Shown: in pieces, positions 26,715 to 36,470 of the stretch | Layout of the letters: the number at the start of each line of letters is the position of its first letter | How positions within the stretch are numbered: the first letter of the stretch is position 1 | Origin: Centropus unirufus | Taxonomy: Eukaryota; Chordata; Aves; Cuculiformes; Centropidae | Assembly: GCA_013397695.1 (NCBI GenBank) | Contig: VYZI01000053.1 | Coordinates: 3,016,957-3,080,956 of the forward strand | Direction of reading: 5' to 3' | Length of the DNA: 64,000 nucleotides | Notes under the pieces: generated by a model | Database searches by the model: none | What the model saw: the letters and a program-made list of their open reading frames with translations, nothing else | What the model was told of the DNA's origin: nothing | Position numbers and translations under genes: made by a program

Positions 26715-29700
26715 AATCCTCACCAGTGTTGCTCAGCCACGGAGACAGCAGCGAGCTACAGCTCCCAGCCCCTCTGAGCACAAACGCTGCTGTATTATGC
26801 ACTAAACTGGGTGACATAAATAAACATTAGCGTTGCACAATGCAGCCCAAATTTGCAGGTTAGCCGTGCTTTTTGATACAAGCCTGTTGGTTTTACTAAA
26901 AAACGTGATTGCATTCAGAAGCAGCACAGCGGCTGTAGGCTGGATCGTATTTTCCCACCTTCCTTGCTAAACGTGTCAGAAAAATACCCTGCCACTGCAG
27001 TAAAACCAGACCCCCAAAGCCCTTCCGAGAGAATAACCCCCTCTCATCTCAAACGTGTCCTTTACAGGTTCTGACATCAGTGACAATAATCAGACCTGGA
27101 AAAGAGGCTATTTGTCATTAATACGAAATTAATGGCTTGCTGTTACGCAGTGCTATAGCCCCTCTGTCTGGTAACAACCAGCAAACAAGGCTCAGTTGCT
27201 CCTGCACTAGAATCTTGAGCTCGAACGGTGATGATGCTGTGAAATAAATATGAAGATCATGACATAAATTTGGTTTCAGAAAACAACTAAGTCTTAAAAT
27301 ACAGCTTGTCATCTCTAATGTTTTAGGTAACATTTTCTATCTATAATCTTTAGGAAAAAAACAGCGTTGGAATGTATCTCAACGAGGAAGTAATACAGAG
27401 AAAAACTGTAAAAGAAAACAGTAAAACAGTGGCATTGTTTTCCAGAAAAATACGCCCAAAAAATAGAAAAGTCAGGTAAGGAAATAATTTAAAAGTGATA
27501 TGCAAAGAAATTCATGGCCCATGTGTCTTGTGGCAGTCCACAGCTAAGCAGCTACACAGAGATTTTCCTGCAGAACATATTTCAGGCAAAGAATAAACAG
27601 GATAATGGCATATTTTTCATGGTAGCGCAAAACACACAACAAAAAACAAACAAAGAAAAGAGAATGCAGGTATGGAAACTCAGTTCTAATAAGCAGATTT
27701 AAATAATGCTCACACCTGTTAAAAAGCAATGTATATTTATTTACACAGGCATGTTTTGGAAGAATTCAGGCTGCAAACTAACACACAGGAACAGATTTAC
27801 TCACACAGATGCTCACATAAATTGACCCTGATACTGCAGATGCATAAATCTACAAAAGAGAAAAGGCATCACTCCCACACTCGAAATTGGGCCTATACAT
27901 TTGCAAAATTGGGCCATACAGCAATGTCATTATAGAATAAAAACGTAAGACTCTAAACTTCTTAATTTGGCAAAACTTCTACGTGGAATGCTATCAGTGG
28001 ATTTTTTTCTTTTCTTTCTTAACAAAGTTACAAAATGCCTCAGTGAAAGGTCTTTGCAAACAAATATAAATGCTAATTAATTTTTCTAAAGAGCACCTTC
28101 CACATTGCCAATGCATTGATAAGGTGCCTCCTCCTTCTACATACAAAACATAAGGAGGAAGCAGGGAAGGGACACAACTGTAGGGACTTTGGAATTGCCT
28201 AGAGATAAATTCAAACATTATAATGAAAATAAAAGCCACAGAACTAAAAAGTAACAAATAAAAAGGAGACATTAAAGCCAAAAGACGAGACTTTGCAAGT
28301 CACTGAGCTTATTTCACAGGGACTAAAGCAAGGATTTCTTCAGGTATTTCAGATCAAAGTTTCACTTTATCTTTTTATCCACGTTGATCTTGGACAGTGA
28401 GCCCCTCCTGTTCTACCTGAGCTTTTCCCAAAGGTTTAATTCTTGCAGAAATAAAAATATCACATTACTGAGAAATAACATCATGAGTTTGGACTTAAAA
28501 ATCAGTTGCTAAACGTGATGCAAAGTGAATTATCTTTGAAACTGCATAGTTTGTCTCCTACAGTCAGCAGTTATAAGAACTACACCACACACACCAAAAA
28601 AAAATAGAAATGGCAGTAGTAATATGTTGGAAAAAACGACCTGAAAGTAATGGAATTTTTAAATGTAGTTCCTATTTTCATTTTCCTTCTGGCTGTTTTA
28701 TTCATTTTTCTTGTCTTCAACGCATTTGACTAAAGGGCCCCAGAATCCCCTGTGATAGAAAGTAAAAACCCACTCAAAAAGCACTTGTCCACCCAGATGA
28801 ATTCACCTTCTCTGGGTGTTACCTACAAGTTCCATTTGAACGCTCATCCTGTCCTTGTCCTGGTCAGAAGGGCCCTTGCCAGGAAGCCCATCTGCTCAGG
28901 CCCTCACTTGGAGCTGCTCTCCTCCATTGAAGATGCACTTTACTCAGGGGAGTCATTTGAAATTGGGAATCAAGGGGAACGTGAAAGTATAAAAGCACGT
29001 TTAAGAGCTGTTCACCTTGGAAATTTAGTTCTGGGCAATGAGAAAACACAGCACCAGTTTTGATCTGAAGCACAGCCACCTTATTAAATAACACTTCTAA
29101 CCCTCACCGTATCGATCCGAGAACTAAGTCCCTTAGAGCAAGAAACCCTCTCCAAAACATAAAGTATCTTCTTGTTTTGCCTAGCTGCACTTTGTCTACT
29201 CCTGTAATGCAAAAAAAAAAGACAACAACCCTGTACCTATGCTTAATATTAACAGTGAAAACAAAACCCTTCCATACAACAGAACATGAAACACTTTCAA
29301 ATCAAAACCAATGTACTCTTACTTAGAGCTGAGTCCAGTCAGCTGCAACAAAACCTCTGGGTTCTGTTCCAAACTCCAACCAAAACCAAAGCAGTCCTTT
29401 TGCTTAGCAAAGCCTGCTCCTAAAGTCACCACACGCTTGGAGGTCCCGATCCTCCTTCAAAACAGGTGACGTTCAAATGTACAAGTACTTGCTTATATTT
29501 CATGTGTATGTGCACAGGTAAGACAGGTACTGCAAGCTTGTTCAAACCACAAGAATCTCAAAAAGAAACCACCACGCTCAGACATAAGAAAGTTTTTAGG
29601 TCTTGTTTCTTTGTTTAGACGACTGACCAAGAAGTCCCACACCATAATACCTGGTACCTTTCCTTGTGCAGTTTGATTTGGAACAATTCATGGGAGAAAT

Positions 29701-29769
29701 CAGCAGAACCAAACAATAGGATGCTTTAGACACTTCCCAAAACCCACATGACCTATAGAATCTGAAGAT

Positions 29770-29790
29770 AAAGCCAAAGCCAAAGCCAAA
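29770..29790. repeat. Hexamer repeat (AAGCCA)3
   Basis: Three perfect copies of aagcca plus a partial one. Confidence 0.85.
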
Positions 29791-31156
29791 TCCATACCAG
29801 TCCATGTATGTACTTAGCTTTAGAGAAGGTTTCAAAGCAATGAGTCAAATGATAAACACCCTGCAAGGCCAGACACAATAGCGTAGAGACAGGCCTTTTG
29901 CTTTAATTTTTTATTTCCGTTTTCTGTGGGTTTAGACAAGCCACTGACATTACCATAATACTTTGCAATGGATCAATACTTTAATTTAATATCAGTATTC
30001 TGTTGTCAACATATAATATATCATAATGTCCTTGTATAGATGATAAGAAAACAAGCAAAATAGAATGCCAGGATTTGCTTTTACCAGTGATCAGAGGTTA
30101 AATCAATGTAACAAGAATCCTTACAGCCCCCCAAAGATTTTTCTTCAGAATAAAAGGCAACATGGAGCAAGTTCAGCTACATCCCTTCCTCTCATCATTC
30201 CAGTGCTGTGAAAGATCTCCCAGGTCATGGGATTCCAACACTTCAATAAAAGAAAGAGAGAGGAAATAGACCTGAACAGAATCAATGTACAGATCTGTGA
30301 GGGGGGCTTTTTAACCATTCCAGTTCCTTATGAACTCAGTGATAACTGCGGTAGTTCCTAACTATAAAGGGGATTATAAACAGAAATGGAATTAAGTCCA
30401 GTTTCACCCAGCCATATTGAAATGAATCAAGTTATACATGTAAAATATGACAAATAAAATTACAGTAACTTTCATTTTCACAATGTAACTACAATTCTGT
30501 GCCTATTTTCATCTTGACAGTAGCCTTGCTGTTGACAAGTATTTAAGATGGGAAACACAAATCTAATCATGTCTGTGGTATGTTGACTCATGGCATGCAA
30601 ATAGAAAGTAAGTGGGAATGAGAAAGAAGCAAATGCTTTTAGAACTCCCAGTTGTTCGCCTCAGTATTTCCCTTTTTTTCCCAATTCTACAGCTTTTGAT
30701 GCAGTACAAATTGATAAATAACTGACATTAATCTTAGTCAATGCTAATGGCACGTGCTTTACAGTCACGTGTGCTCCTCTCGATTTCAATGACAGCTCAC
30801 GATCACAACACAGTGTTCACAGATACGTGTCATTTGCTGGCAGAACGTTTTAGAGCTCTGGGAAGAGTGGGTCTGGTTTTACTACAGTTTGGCACCTCCC
30901 ACAACACCCTCCAGTTGGTGAAAACCCCGCAGTTCCATCTAAGTGTCATCCTTAATGTGAAAGAGATATTTGAGTCAGTGCAAAATAAAACAAACAGCTT
31001 TTACCAAAATGTCAGTGTTGGTAACAGTTCAGCTGCCAGATGCTTGTTACTTGAACCCATGCCGTGCATAACAAACAGACAGAGAAATGACTAGGATAAA
31101 CGACTGGACCAGAAAATCTTTAGCAGGAAATCAAAGCATACTCAGGCTGCAGTCAT

Positions 31157-31173
31157 AAAAAAAAAAAAAAAAA
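31157..31173. repeat. A17 homopolymer
   Basis: Seventeen As. No LINE-derived sequence or target duplication recognised upstream, so it is not clearly a retrocopy tail. Confidence 0.9.
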
Positions 31174-33290
31174 GGTCGCAATTGGACTTCACAAGATCTA
31201 TTGATTAAGAGTTCTGTAACGTCTCTTTCCGTGGTTGCTATGCATTAGTCGAGCCCCACCTGCCTGACCCCAGTTCTCTGCATTAGCCTTTGGTCATATG
31301 AGCACAAGAGAAACCACAGGGCTATTTCATAGCTGAATTCACACAGGAATTCTTGTAAGTACAGTATCTCAATTTAAAGATAATAACATTACTGAAGAAT
31401 CCAGAATACCATGAAAAATGCATATTGGAAAAATCAGGGCATGACTCTTCAGAAATTAAACCAATGACTTGATAAAAATAAAACCTCACTGGTGTGTTCC
31501 AGGCAGTTGGTTGGTTTTATTTTTTTTTTTTTATCTACAGGCTCAAATATCTTTTCTAAATCAATGATCGATTTTTATGTTGAGCCCTGGCTAAAGAGGC
31601 TCATACTGTGAAAAGCCACAGTCCGTGCATGATCATGAGAATCACACACAGGCACAAGACAGAGTGAGATTTGATGAGTAAGTGGCTTTTGCTTAGTCAG
31701 AACCTGAAGGCTCTTCATCAAGAACTTTCAAAACAGCTAGCAGATAGCTTGACTTTGAGTGAAACACAACCAAGAATTATTGTCATTATGCACACCCACA
31801 AAAAACTGAGAGATTTCACAACATCTCCTCAGATGAATACACACACAGAGAAAAGCCTTTACCAACATTTATTTCAGGTGGGCAATCAGTCAGCTTTCTG
31901 GAAAAATAACTCCCGACTTGCCTTCCATTTTCCTAAGTCATCTTTTGAGCCCAGTTTAATGTGTCAAAAAAAAAATAATAGACTATAACATGAACCAATA
32001 TAAATAAAGACAGATGCTTCTCTTAAAAGCTGTGAAACGCAAAATAACCTGACTCCAGCCCACAGAGGTGCCTTGCCAAGCCAGGGGATCACACAAGGCT
32101 GTGCACTATTTTGAAAGCTAGGGCATCCGATTCGCCTCGTCAGATTTGTATTCACAGGGTACAACAGGATCCATGACTTTCATTTCAATAGTAGCTGGAG
32201 CAACAGAAGTAACAGGCATAGAAGGAACAGGCAGCTCAACCTGGGATATTAAGATGGATGTGTGTTAAAAAATTCCCTTTCTTCCTAAGAGCTGTTGAGG
32301 CAGATGCAGATCCTTGCTTTGGGGTCACACCGTGGCAGCAGCTCATGGCAGAAAGATCGCCTTTCTTCTCCCTCCCCTCCAGTGGATGCTGCAGCCTCAG
32401 AGAATTTTTACATGTATGCTCAGAGGTGCTTCTACGTATCAGAAAAGTACAGCTGTAGGCTCTAGAAAAGAATTCCACATGCCCTACAAATTCAAATCCT
32501 TTTTTATGTAATCTATTTAATCTCCCATTAATGATAATCTCTGCTATCAATGTGCCCAAACAGGGTCAATTTCTGCTGGATTTGCACTTCTTGCATCTCA
32601 TCCTATAACCGAGCTGTATTTAATGAGGAGAAACACCCTGCTGTAAAATATATTAGCAGTCTCCCTAAAACAAATAATAGTTACAAGACTCTGCAACTGC
32701 CAGGAACATTTCAAGATTGTAGGTTTTCTTCTTCCTTTGTGTGCCTTGCCTGGAGGAGAGTCCTGCCAGCTGAACATTATTTATTAATCAGGATATTATT
32801 GCCTTCCATACCTTGTGAGGAGACAGCATAGAAGGGCGGAAATTGCTGCGCGTTTCTTTTACATACCCAAAAAGATAGAAAGAGGAGAAAGAAACAGATT
32901 GCAAGGGAGTGTCTAAACCCAAGATCCCACCTGGCAAACCCAGGCAGCATTTCAGACGCACACAGGTCACGGCAGTTTGAAAACCCACATAACATATCTG
33001 GATCACACAAGGCTTCCAGTCAGAGATATACGTTGAAAATCACGTTCCTTTTGCTGCTTTTTTAAAAACTCTCCTATACAGCTCCCTACAATGAAGTGGA
33101 ATGGGTAGGGTTCAGCTCTGCCAGAGATCTTCCCTTCTGCTAACACCAAAATTCCTTCGTTTGCACCTAGGAGCAGGCAGGCTCAGGCACACCTGTAAGG
33201 GACTGTTCTCTGTGTTACTGTAGCAGAGATCGGGATCCCAGAGTTACTGCCTTATCTGCTCTTCTGATTCACCGGTAGTTTTTATTCCTA

Positions 33291-33336
33291 ATCACCCATC
33301 CGCCACCTGCACACCCACCCACCCACACATACACAT
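33291..33336. repeat. CACC-rich low-complexity tract
   Basis: cacacccacccacccacaca and flanks; a short CCCA repeat just outside the CpG island. Confidence 0.7.
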
Positions 33337-33781
33337 CCAATTTGCTGTTCTCCTCCGGATTTTGTCAATTCACAAGATCAGTTTGCTCTGCATACACTCT
33401 GCCCCAGGGCTCATCAGCAAATAGATATAATGGACAAAATAAAGTTCAAATGACTTGCTAACAAAATCCTTTAGCCATTCATTCTCATACTGAAGGGGAG
33501 ACCTGGGCTGTAAAAGCAATCGAGGTAGCAGCATCCAATTGAACTGACATCCCTCGCAGAATCAACTAAGAGTTAATGGAGGGTTTCTCATTCCCTATAC
33601 TGCATCCAAGAGAACGCAGATGATGACTATAATACAGCATAATTGAGCATTTCACTAAATAGCACCGCGCAGAAGTTCTCTGGGTACGGATCAGCATTTG
33701 TCCTAGATAACCTTCCTGAGGAGCTGAAAGTTCATGCAGTCGGACCACACCATTTTTCAGATTTAGCCCGAATTTTTAGGT

Positions 33782-34394
33782 TTGTGCCTGGCAGGGTGGG
33801 AAGCGCCAGCCACAGCGCATCCATCGGGGAGCGAGCCCCCTCCTCTGCTGAGAGCAAAAGCAGCCGGTTCCAGCACGGCGGTGCCGCGGCTGCATTCAGG
33901 AGCCGGGAAAGCGTTTGGCTGCGTCTGCAAATTCACTGATTGCCCTGGGCTCCTTCCCGGCGGAGTCGGCTCTTTCGGGAGCCGGGCGCTGGGACGGAGG
34001 GAGCATCCTTCCGGAGCCCGCTCTCCTCGTATTTCAAGGGAAATGAGCGTGGAAAGCCTCACCGGCAGAGAAGCACGGACACAGCTTGCCCCGCACCTCC
34101 CCACTGCTCCTTCTGGTCACCGATTGTCCCTCTCGCTCAGCCACCTCCCAGCATCTCCCAAACACCTTCCGCAGCCCAGCCTGGAATGGGAAAGGCTGGG
34201 AGGGGAGGAGGAGGGGGGGTGTCTGCACGTTTCCTAAAGACCACAGCAAAACCCTCGTCGCCTCCCACGGCTGCCCCTGCCTCACCACCCACCACGAGTA
34301 GGGAAGCCGCCCGGGGAGGGGGGTGTGGGAAGAGAAGAGCAAACTTTGGAGCTGTCTGGCTTCCCGCAGGGGCAGCAACGGCCCGCAGAAAGGC
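33782..34394. other. GC-rich start of intron 1, no gene seen
   Basis: CpG-rich DNA downstream of the exon 1 donor and of the minisatellite. Several overlapping long reading frames occur on both strands, with proline-, arginine- and serine-heavy translations typical of GC-rich non-coding DNA. No domain is recognisable. Confidence 0.6.
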
Positions 34395-34620
34395 CGGGAT
34401 GCGGCGGCAGCCCCCGACCCCACCGGGAAGGGGAGATGCAGCAACCGGGATGCAGCGGCAGCCCCCGAGCACGGCGAGGAGGAGAAATGCAACACCCGGG
34501 ATGTTGCGGCAACCCCCGACCCCACCGGGGAGGGGAGATGTGGCAACCACCCGGGAAAGACGCCTTTTCCTCGGGATGCGGCGGCAGCCCCCGACCCCAC
34601 CGGGGAGGGGAGATCCTGGG
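34395..34620. repeat. GC-rich 51-bp minisatellite, about four copies, in NRG3 intron 1
   Basis: Copies begin with cgggatg at 34395, 34446, 34497 and 34572. The first two steps are exactly 51 bp; the third is 75 bp because copy 3 carries an extra 24 bp (34548-34571). The unit core reads cggcagcccccgaccccacc and then a ggggagggga-type G-rich segment. The unit length is divisible by three, so several frames stay open across the array and produce long but meaningless reading frames on both strands. It ends about 40 bp from the exon 1 donor. Confidence 0.9.
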
Positions 34621-34650
34621 GGAGACGCGGGCGCCCCGAGGGCGCGGGGT

Positions 34651-34658
34651 CACTTACG
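34651..34658 (-). other. NRG3: Exon 1 / intron 1 splice donor of NRG3
   Basis: On the minus strand the exon ends with C at 34658 and the intron starts gtaagtg (34657-34651). This matches the GTRAGT donor consensus and falls exactly where the homology to the NRG3 exon 1 end stops. The intron phase is 1. It defines everything to the left in this window as intron 1. Confidence 0.9.
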
Positions 34659-34817
34659 GATTTTGGGGGTGGTGCTGGCCTCCGGCGTGGTGGTGGTGGA
34701 CTCCTGGAAGGGAGACAAAGTCCAGGAGGGCGCCGAGTCGTGGACGTAGATCTTGTAGGAGGAGGTAGCGTGTGCCGCAGTGGGCCAGGCGGGCAGCGGT
34801 GGGGTGCTGGGGGCGGC
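34658..34817 (-). CDS. NRG3: Neuregulin-3 exon 1, 3' part (partial; 5' part lies in the assembly gap)
   Basis: Seen: read on the minus strand from the gap edge, the frame is open for 53 codons plus one base, then meets a consensus donor (exon ...AAAATCC, intron gtaagtg). The peptide holds AWPTAAHATSSYKIYVHDS, APSWTLSPFQES and TTTTPEASTTPKI. Known: from memory, human NRG3 has closely similar blocks (SWPTAAYATSSY, LHDSTPSWTLSPFQ, TTTTPETSTSPKF) immediately before the exon 1/2 junction and the EGF domain. NRG3 is a transmembrane EGF-family ligand of ERBB4, mainly neural, and this stretch is the O-glycosylation-prone extracellular Ser/Thr region between the membrane segment and the EGF domain. 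The intron is phase 1, which would let the next exon complete a His codon, as in human (KF|H). Differences from human: four residues KIYV where human has one Leu, and no poly-Ser run after SPFQ. The EGF, stalk and C-terminal exons are outside the window, to the left. No other family fits as well. Confidence 0.92.
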
Positions 34818-35476
34818 NNNNNNNNNNNNNNNNNNNNNNNNNNNNNNNNNNNNNNNNNNNNNNNNNNNNNNNNNNNNNNNNNNNNNNNNNNNNNNNNNNN
34901 NNNNNNNNNNNNNNNNNNNNNNNNNNNNNNNNNNNNNNNNNNNNNNNNNNNNNNNNNNNNNNNNNNNNNNNNNNNNNNNNNNNNNNNNNNNNNNNNNNNN
35001 NNNNNNNNNNNNNNNNNNNNNNNNNNNNNNNNNNNNNNNNNNNNNNNNNNNNNNNNNNNNNNNNNNNNNNNNNNNNNNNNNNNNNNNNNNNNNNNNNNNN
35101 NNNNNNNNNNNNNNNNNNNNNNNNNNNNNNNNNNNNNNNNNNNNNNNNNNNNNNNNNNNNNNNNNNNNNNNNNNNNNNNNNNNNNNNNNNNNNNNNNNNN
35201 NNNNNNNNNNNNNNNNNNNNNNNNNNNNNNNNNNNNNNNNNNNNNNNNNNNNNNNNNNNNNNNNNNNNNNNNNNNNNNNNNNNNNNNNNNNNNNNNNNNN
35301 NNNNNNNNNNNNNNNNNNNNNNNNNNNNNNNNNNNNNNNNNNNNNNNNNNNNNNNNNNNNNNNNNNNNNNNNNNNNNNNNNNNNNNNNNNNNNNNNNNNN
35401 NNNNNNNNNNNNNNNNNNNNNNNNNNNNNNNNNNNNNNNNNNNNNNNNNNNNNNNNNNNNNNNNNNNNNNNNNNNN
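34818..35476. other. Assembly gap (659 N) covering most of NRG3 exon 1
   Basis: Run of Ns between the 3' part of exon 1 and the GC-rich leader. Human exon 1 codes for roughly 270 residues (memory-based estimate). With 53 codons visible, about 650 bases of coding sequence are missing, close to the gap length, so the start codon is probably just inside the right edge of the gap. The flanks are extremely GC-rich, a common reason for missing avian sequence. Confidence 0.95.
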
Positions 35477-35515
35477 GCCCCGCGCCGCCCCGCGCAGCCT
35501 CCCGCGGCCGCGGGC

Positions 35516-35536
35516 TCAGCGGGACGGCCGCAACAT
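35516..35536 (-). other. Candidate upstream ORF, 6 codons, near the gap edge
   Basis: Minus-strand ATG at 35536-35534, six codons (MLRPSR), TGA at 35518-35516. It is the last ATG visible before the gap and is closed by its own stop, so it cannot be the NRG3 start. If the leader is transcribed, it lies a short way upstream of the true start codon. Confidence 0.35.
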
Positions 35537-35651
35537 CCGCCCTCCTCTTCAGCCTCTTCGCTCCTTCTCCCTGCGCTCCTTCCTTCCCTTTCTTTCCCCC
35601 TTTATTTTTTTTTTTTTCTCCAGTCGCAACAATCAGCCTCCTCGGTTTATT

Positions 35652-35700
35652 TTATTCCAAGCGTGCGGCTCCGGCGGCGGGCAGGCACATTCCTTCACAT
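35652..35700 (-). other. Candidate upstream ORFs in NRG3 leader (ATG-TGA and a 12-codon ORF)
   Basis: In minus sense an ATG at 35700-35698 is followed at once by TGA (35697-35695), a minimal start-stop element. A second ATG at 35690-35688 opens 12 codons and ends at TAA (35654-35652). They matter only if transcription starts upstream of 35700, which is not proven. Confidence 0.35.
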
Positions 35701-35997
35701 TCACGCTCCTTCTCTCCCCTTTTTTCCTCGAGGCTGGCGGGGGTCTTTTCTCTCCGTCTTTTCCTCCTTTTCTCTCCTCGCTCCCTCCCCCGCCCGCGGC
35801 GGGGAGGAGGCGGCTGCGCAGCGCAGCGCACCCGCGCGCACCCCGCGCCGGGATGATGGGGAGGGAAGGATAAAGGAGGGGGGGGGAAAGGAAGGGAGCG
35901 CTGATCCGCGGGCGGGGCAGCAGGCGCAGCTCCTCCGCGCTAAGTCCGGCCCGGCATCCAAACTCCAGCGAGCGTTCCCGAGGGAAAAAAACCAAAA

Positions 35998-36025
35998 ACC
36001 CACATATACACACACACACAAAAAA
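35998..36025. repeat. Short CA microsatellite and A-run next to the promoter
   Basis: cacatatacacacacacaca followed by an A7 run. Short and slightly interrupted. It lies next to the AT-rich TATA-like stretch. Confidence 0.75.
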
Positions 36026-36470
36026 ATTAAAAATAAATTAAGATGAAGCCCTGGAGCAGCGCGGGCAACAATGACCCAGTCGGCAGAAAAACAGGGATCC
36101 GGCAGATAGATTGGCACGCAGAAGGCAGCTCCTGCCAAGCTCGCAGCTCCCGTTCAATTGTATATTCCTATCGCAGCGCAGGGGAGGCAGGCTCCGCGCA
36201 GAAAGTGAGGCGCCTCCCACCAACGCCTAATGGTGGTTTCTTAATGCGCACAAGATAAATAAATGATCCGGGCAAACCCCTCGGGAGGGTGCATGCTCCG
36301 GCAAGCGGGCCCTAGGAAAGGAAGGAAAGGGAAATAAAATGGGGAGGGAGCGCCTGAGCCCGTCCTGCGGTTGGAACCAAGCGGGCTGCGGCTCCGTGTC
36401 CAAAGGGGTGGGGAGGAGGATTGCCAGCCGCCGTCCAGGGCTCGGGACGAGCTGTGTCCCAGCGCTGATG

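Larger units (their letters stand above)
21318..33779. other. Intron 1 sequence without recognised genes
   Basis: AT-rich unique DNA with homopolymers and a hexamer repeat. Reading frames up to 124 codons (25296-25670, minus) occur, with overlapping frames on the opposite strand and no recognisable domain. Confidence 0.5.
1..34657 (-). other. NRG3: NRG3 intron 1, 5' portion (non-coding)
   Basis: Inferred from the exon 1 donor at 34657. No acceptor plus coding exon resembling NRG3 exon 2 (which should begin the EGF domain, with six cysteines) is seen to the left, which agrees with the very long first intron of mammalian NRG3. The sequence is AT-rich and holds four CR1 fragments, simple repeats and many short chance reading frames. 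Alternative first exons, known for mammalian NRG3, could lie here, but I could not recognise one. Confidence 0.8.
35477..36260 (-). promoter_or_regulatory. NRG3: NRG3 5' leader and probable core promoter
   Basis: This lies directly upstream (minus strand) of exon 1. Read in mRNA sense, 35537-35790 is strongly purine-rich, including a 13-A run (T13 at 35605-35617 on plus). Possible promoter elements in minus orientation: a CCAAT box at 36114-36110, an AT-rich TATA-like stretch at 36042-36018, and GC boxes at 35910-35918 and 35787-35795. Spacing of the CCAAT and AT-rich elements is reasonable for a start site near 35985, but this is inference; a TATA-less, dispersed CpG-island start is equally possible. 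No in-frame start codon for NRG3 is visible in this stretch, so it must be in the gap. Confidence 0.55.
33780..36470. promoter_or_regulatory. NRG3: CpG island over NRG3 exon 1 and promoter
   Basis: Base composition changes sharply from AT-rich to GC-rich with dense CG dinucleotides at about 33780, and returns to AT-rich past about 36470. The interval holds exon 1, the start of intron 1, the gap, the leader and the region upstream. This is the only such island in the window. Its edges are judged by eye. Confidence 0.85.

Noticed and set aside
30741..31094. 117-codon plus-strand frame
   Set aside because: No recognisable motif, antisense within the NRG3 intron, and a length compatible with chance given the window size.
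31157..31173. A17 as a processed pseudogene tail
   Set aside because: No mRNA-like sequence, polyadenylation signal at a proper distance or target-site duplication recognised.
33763..34768. Overlapping 100-269-codon frames on both strands at the start of intron 1
   Set aside because: GC-rich composition and the 51-bp (3x17) tandem repeat keep several frames open at once. Translations are low-complexity with no domain.
34323..36046. Very long plus-strand open frames (358-516 codons) across the CpG island
   Set aside because: Most of their length is Ns, so the absence of stops is artificial. They run antisense to the NRG3 exon.
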